From CAYRTD01 sp964426915 (GTDB lineage: Bacteria > Bacteroidota > Bacteroidia > Bacteroidales > GCA-2748055), in contig CAYRTD010000049.1 in the NCBI GenBank assembly GCA_964426915.1, positions 1 through 24,112 of the forward strand: a stretch of 24,112 nt of DNA, in the 5' to 3' direction. Positions within the stretch are counted from its first letter, which is position 1. The number at the start of each line of letters is the position of its first letter. Positions 23,998 through 24,112 of this stretch are shown here, one piece after another. The notes under the pieces were generated by a model. That model had not been told where the DNA came from. It was given only the letters and a program-made list of their open reading frames with translations, and did no database searches. The position numbers were made by a program, and so were the translations under genes.

Positions 23998-24112
23998 AAC
24001 AACCCGAAACCCATAAACCCATAAACCTATAAACCTATAAACCCATAAACCCATAAACCATAAACCCATAAACCCATAAACCCATAAACCTATAAACCCA
24101 TAAACCCATAAA
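23998..24112. repeat. CCCATAAA tandem repeat to the window end
   Basis: About 14 units of CCCATAAA / CCTATAAA (7-8 nt) in a row fill the last 110 bases and probably continue past the window. Shorter tracts of the same unit occur at 23355-23380 and 23428-23459, and scattered CATAAACGATT variants lie in between. Confidence 0.9.

Larger units (their letters stand above)
23163..24112. other. Repeat-rich non-coding region
   Basis: The 950 bp upstream of corA contain no credible gene. Frames that remain open (for example around 23156-23353) only translate short tandem repeats. The region is a mosaic of G-rich, 18-mer, 8-mer and CCCATAAA repeats and a GC-rich palindrome, listed separately. It probably extends beyond the window. 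Confidence 0.8.

Overview
The window looks like chromosomal DNA of an environmental or host-associated Bacteroidota (Bacteroidales/Marinilabiliales-like). The signs are two secreted proteins with type IX secretion (T9SS) C-terminal sorting domains, TANNTTTG-type -7 promoter boxes, almost no Shine-Dalgarno sequences, a Bacteroidota-style outer-membrane vitamin B12 uptake locus, and AT-rich gaps full of palindromic and short tandem repeats. No rRNA, tRNA, CRISPR array, transposase or phage gene was seen.

Left third (1-8320): a membrane-anchored endonuclease/exonuclease/phosphatase-fold protein and a YhhN-type lysoplasmalogenase (both minus); a BamA/Omp85-like barrel (plus); a FadL-family outer-membrane transporter (minus); a PPP-type metallophosphatase, a small T9SS-sorted protein and a diamine-acetyltransferase-like GNAT enzyme (all plus). 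Between the Omp85-like and FadL genes lies a stack of inverted-repeat elements (about 3507-4012). One of them appears to supply the FadL stop codon.

Middle (8321-14717): a MATE efflux transporter, a 951-residue exported Asp-box (sortilin/VPS10-like) propeller protein, a Tat-signal aldo/keto reductase (minus) and a ThuA-like lipoprotein (plus).

Right-middle (14719-21032, minus strand) is the most coherent system: a candidate promoter, a cobalamin riboswitch with a clear B12 box, a 71-residue cysteine-rich CWC-family protein, a T9SS-sorted surface protein of a type found in Bacteroidota B12 loci, a BtuB-like TonB-dependent receptor, a BtuG-like beta-propeller lipoprotein, and possibly a GNAT-like protein. 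Spacing is very tight (4-nt overlap, then a 4-nt gap), so this is an operon for capturing corrinoids at the cell surface and importing them across the outer membrane. The inner-membrane BtuFCD genes are not in the window. The least explained member is the CWC protein, which is the first gene under the riboswitch.

Right end (21033-24112): a small outer-membrane beta-barrel gene with a near-ideal Bacteroidota promoter, a third inverted-repeat element, a bidirectional terminator, corA, and then nearly 1 kb of non-coding tandem and palindromic repeats. The first 70 bases of the window are a similar G-rich repeat.
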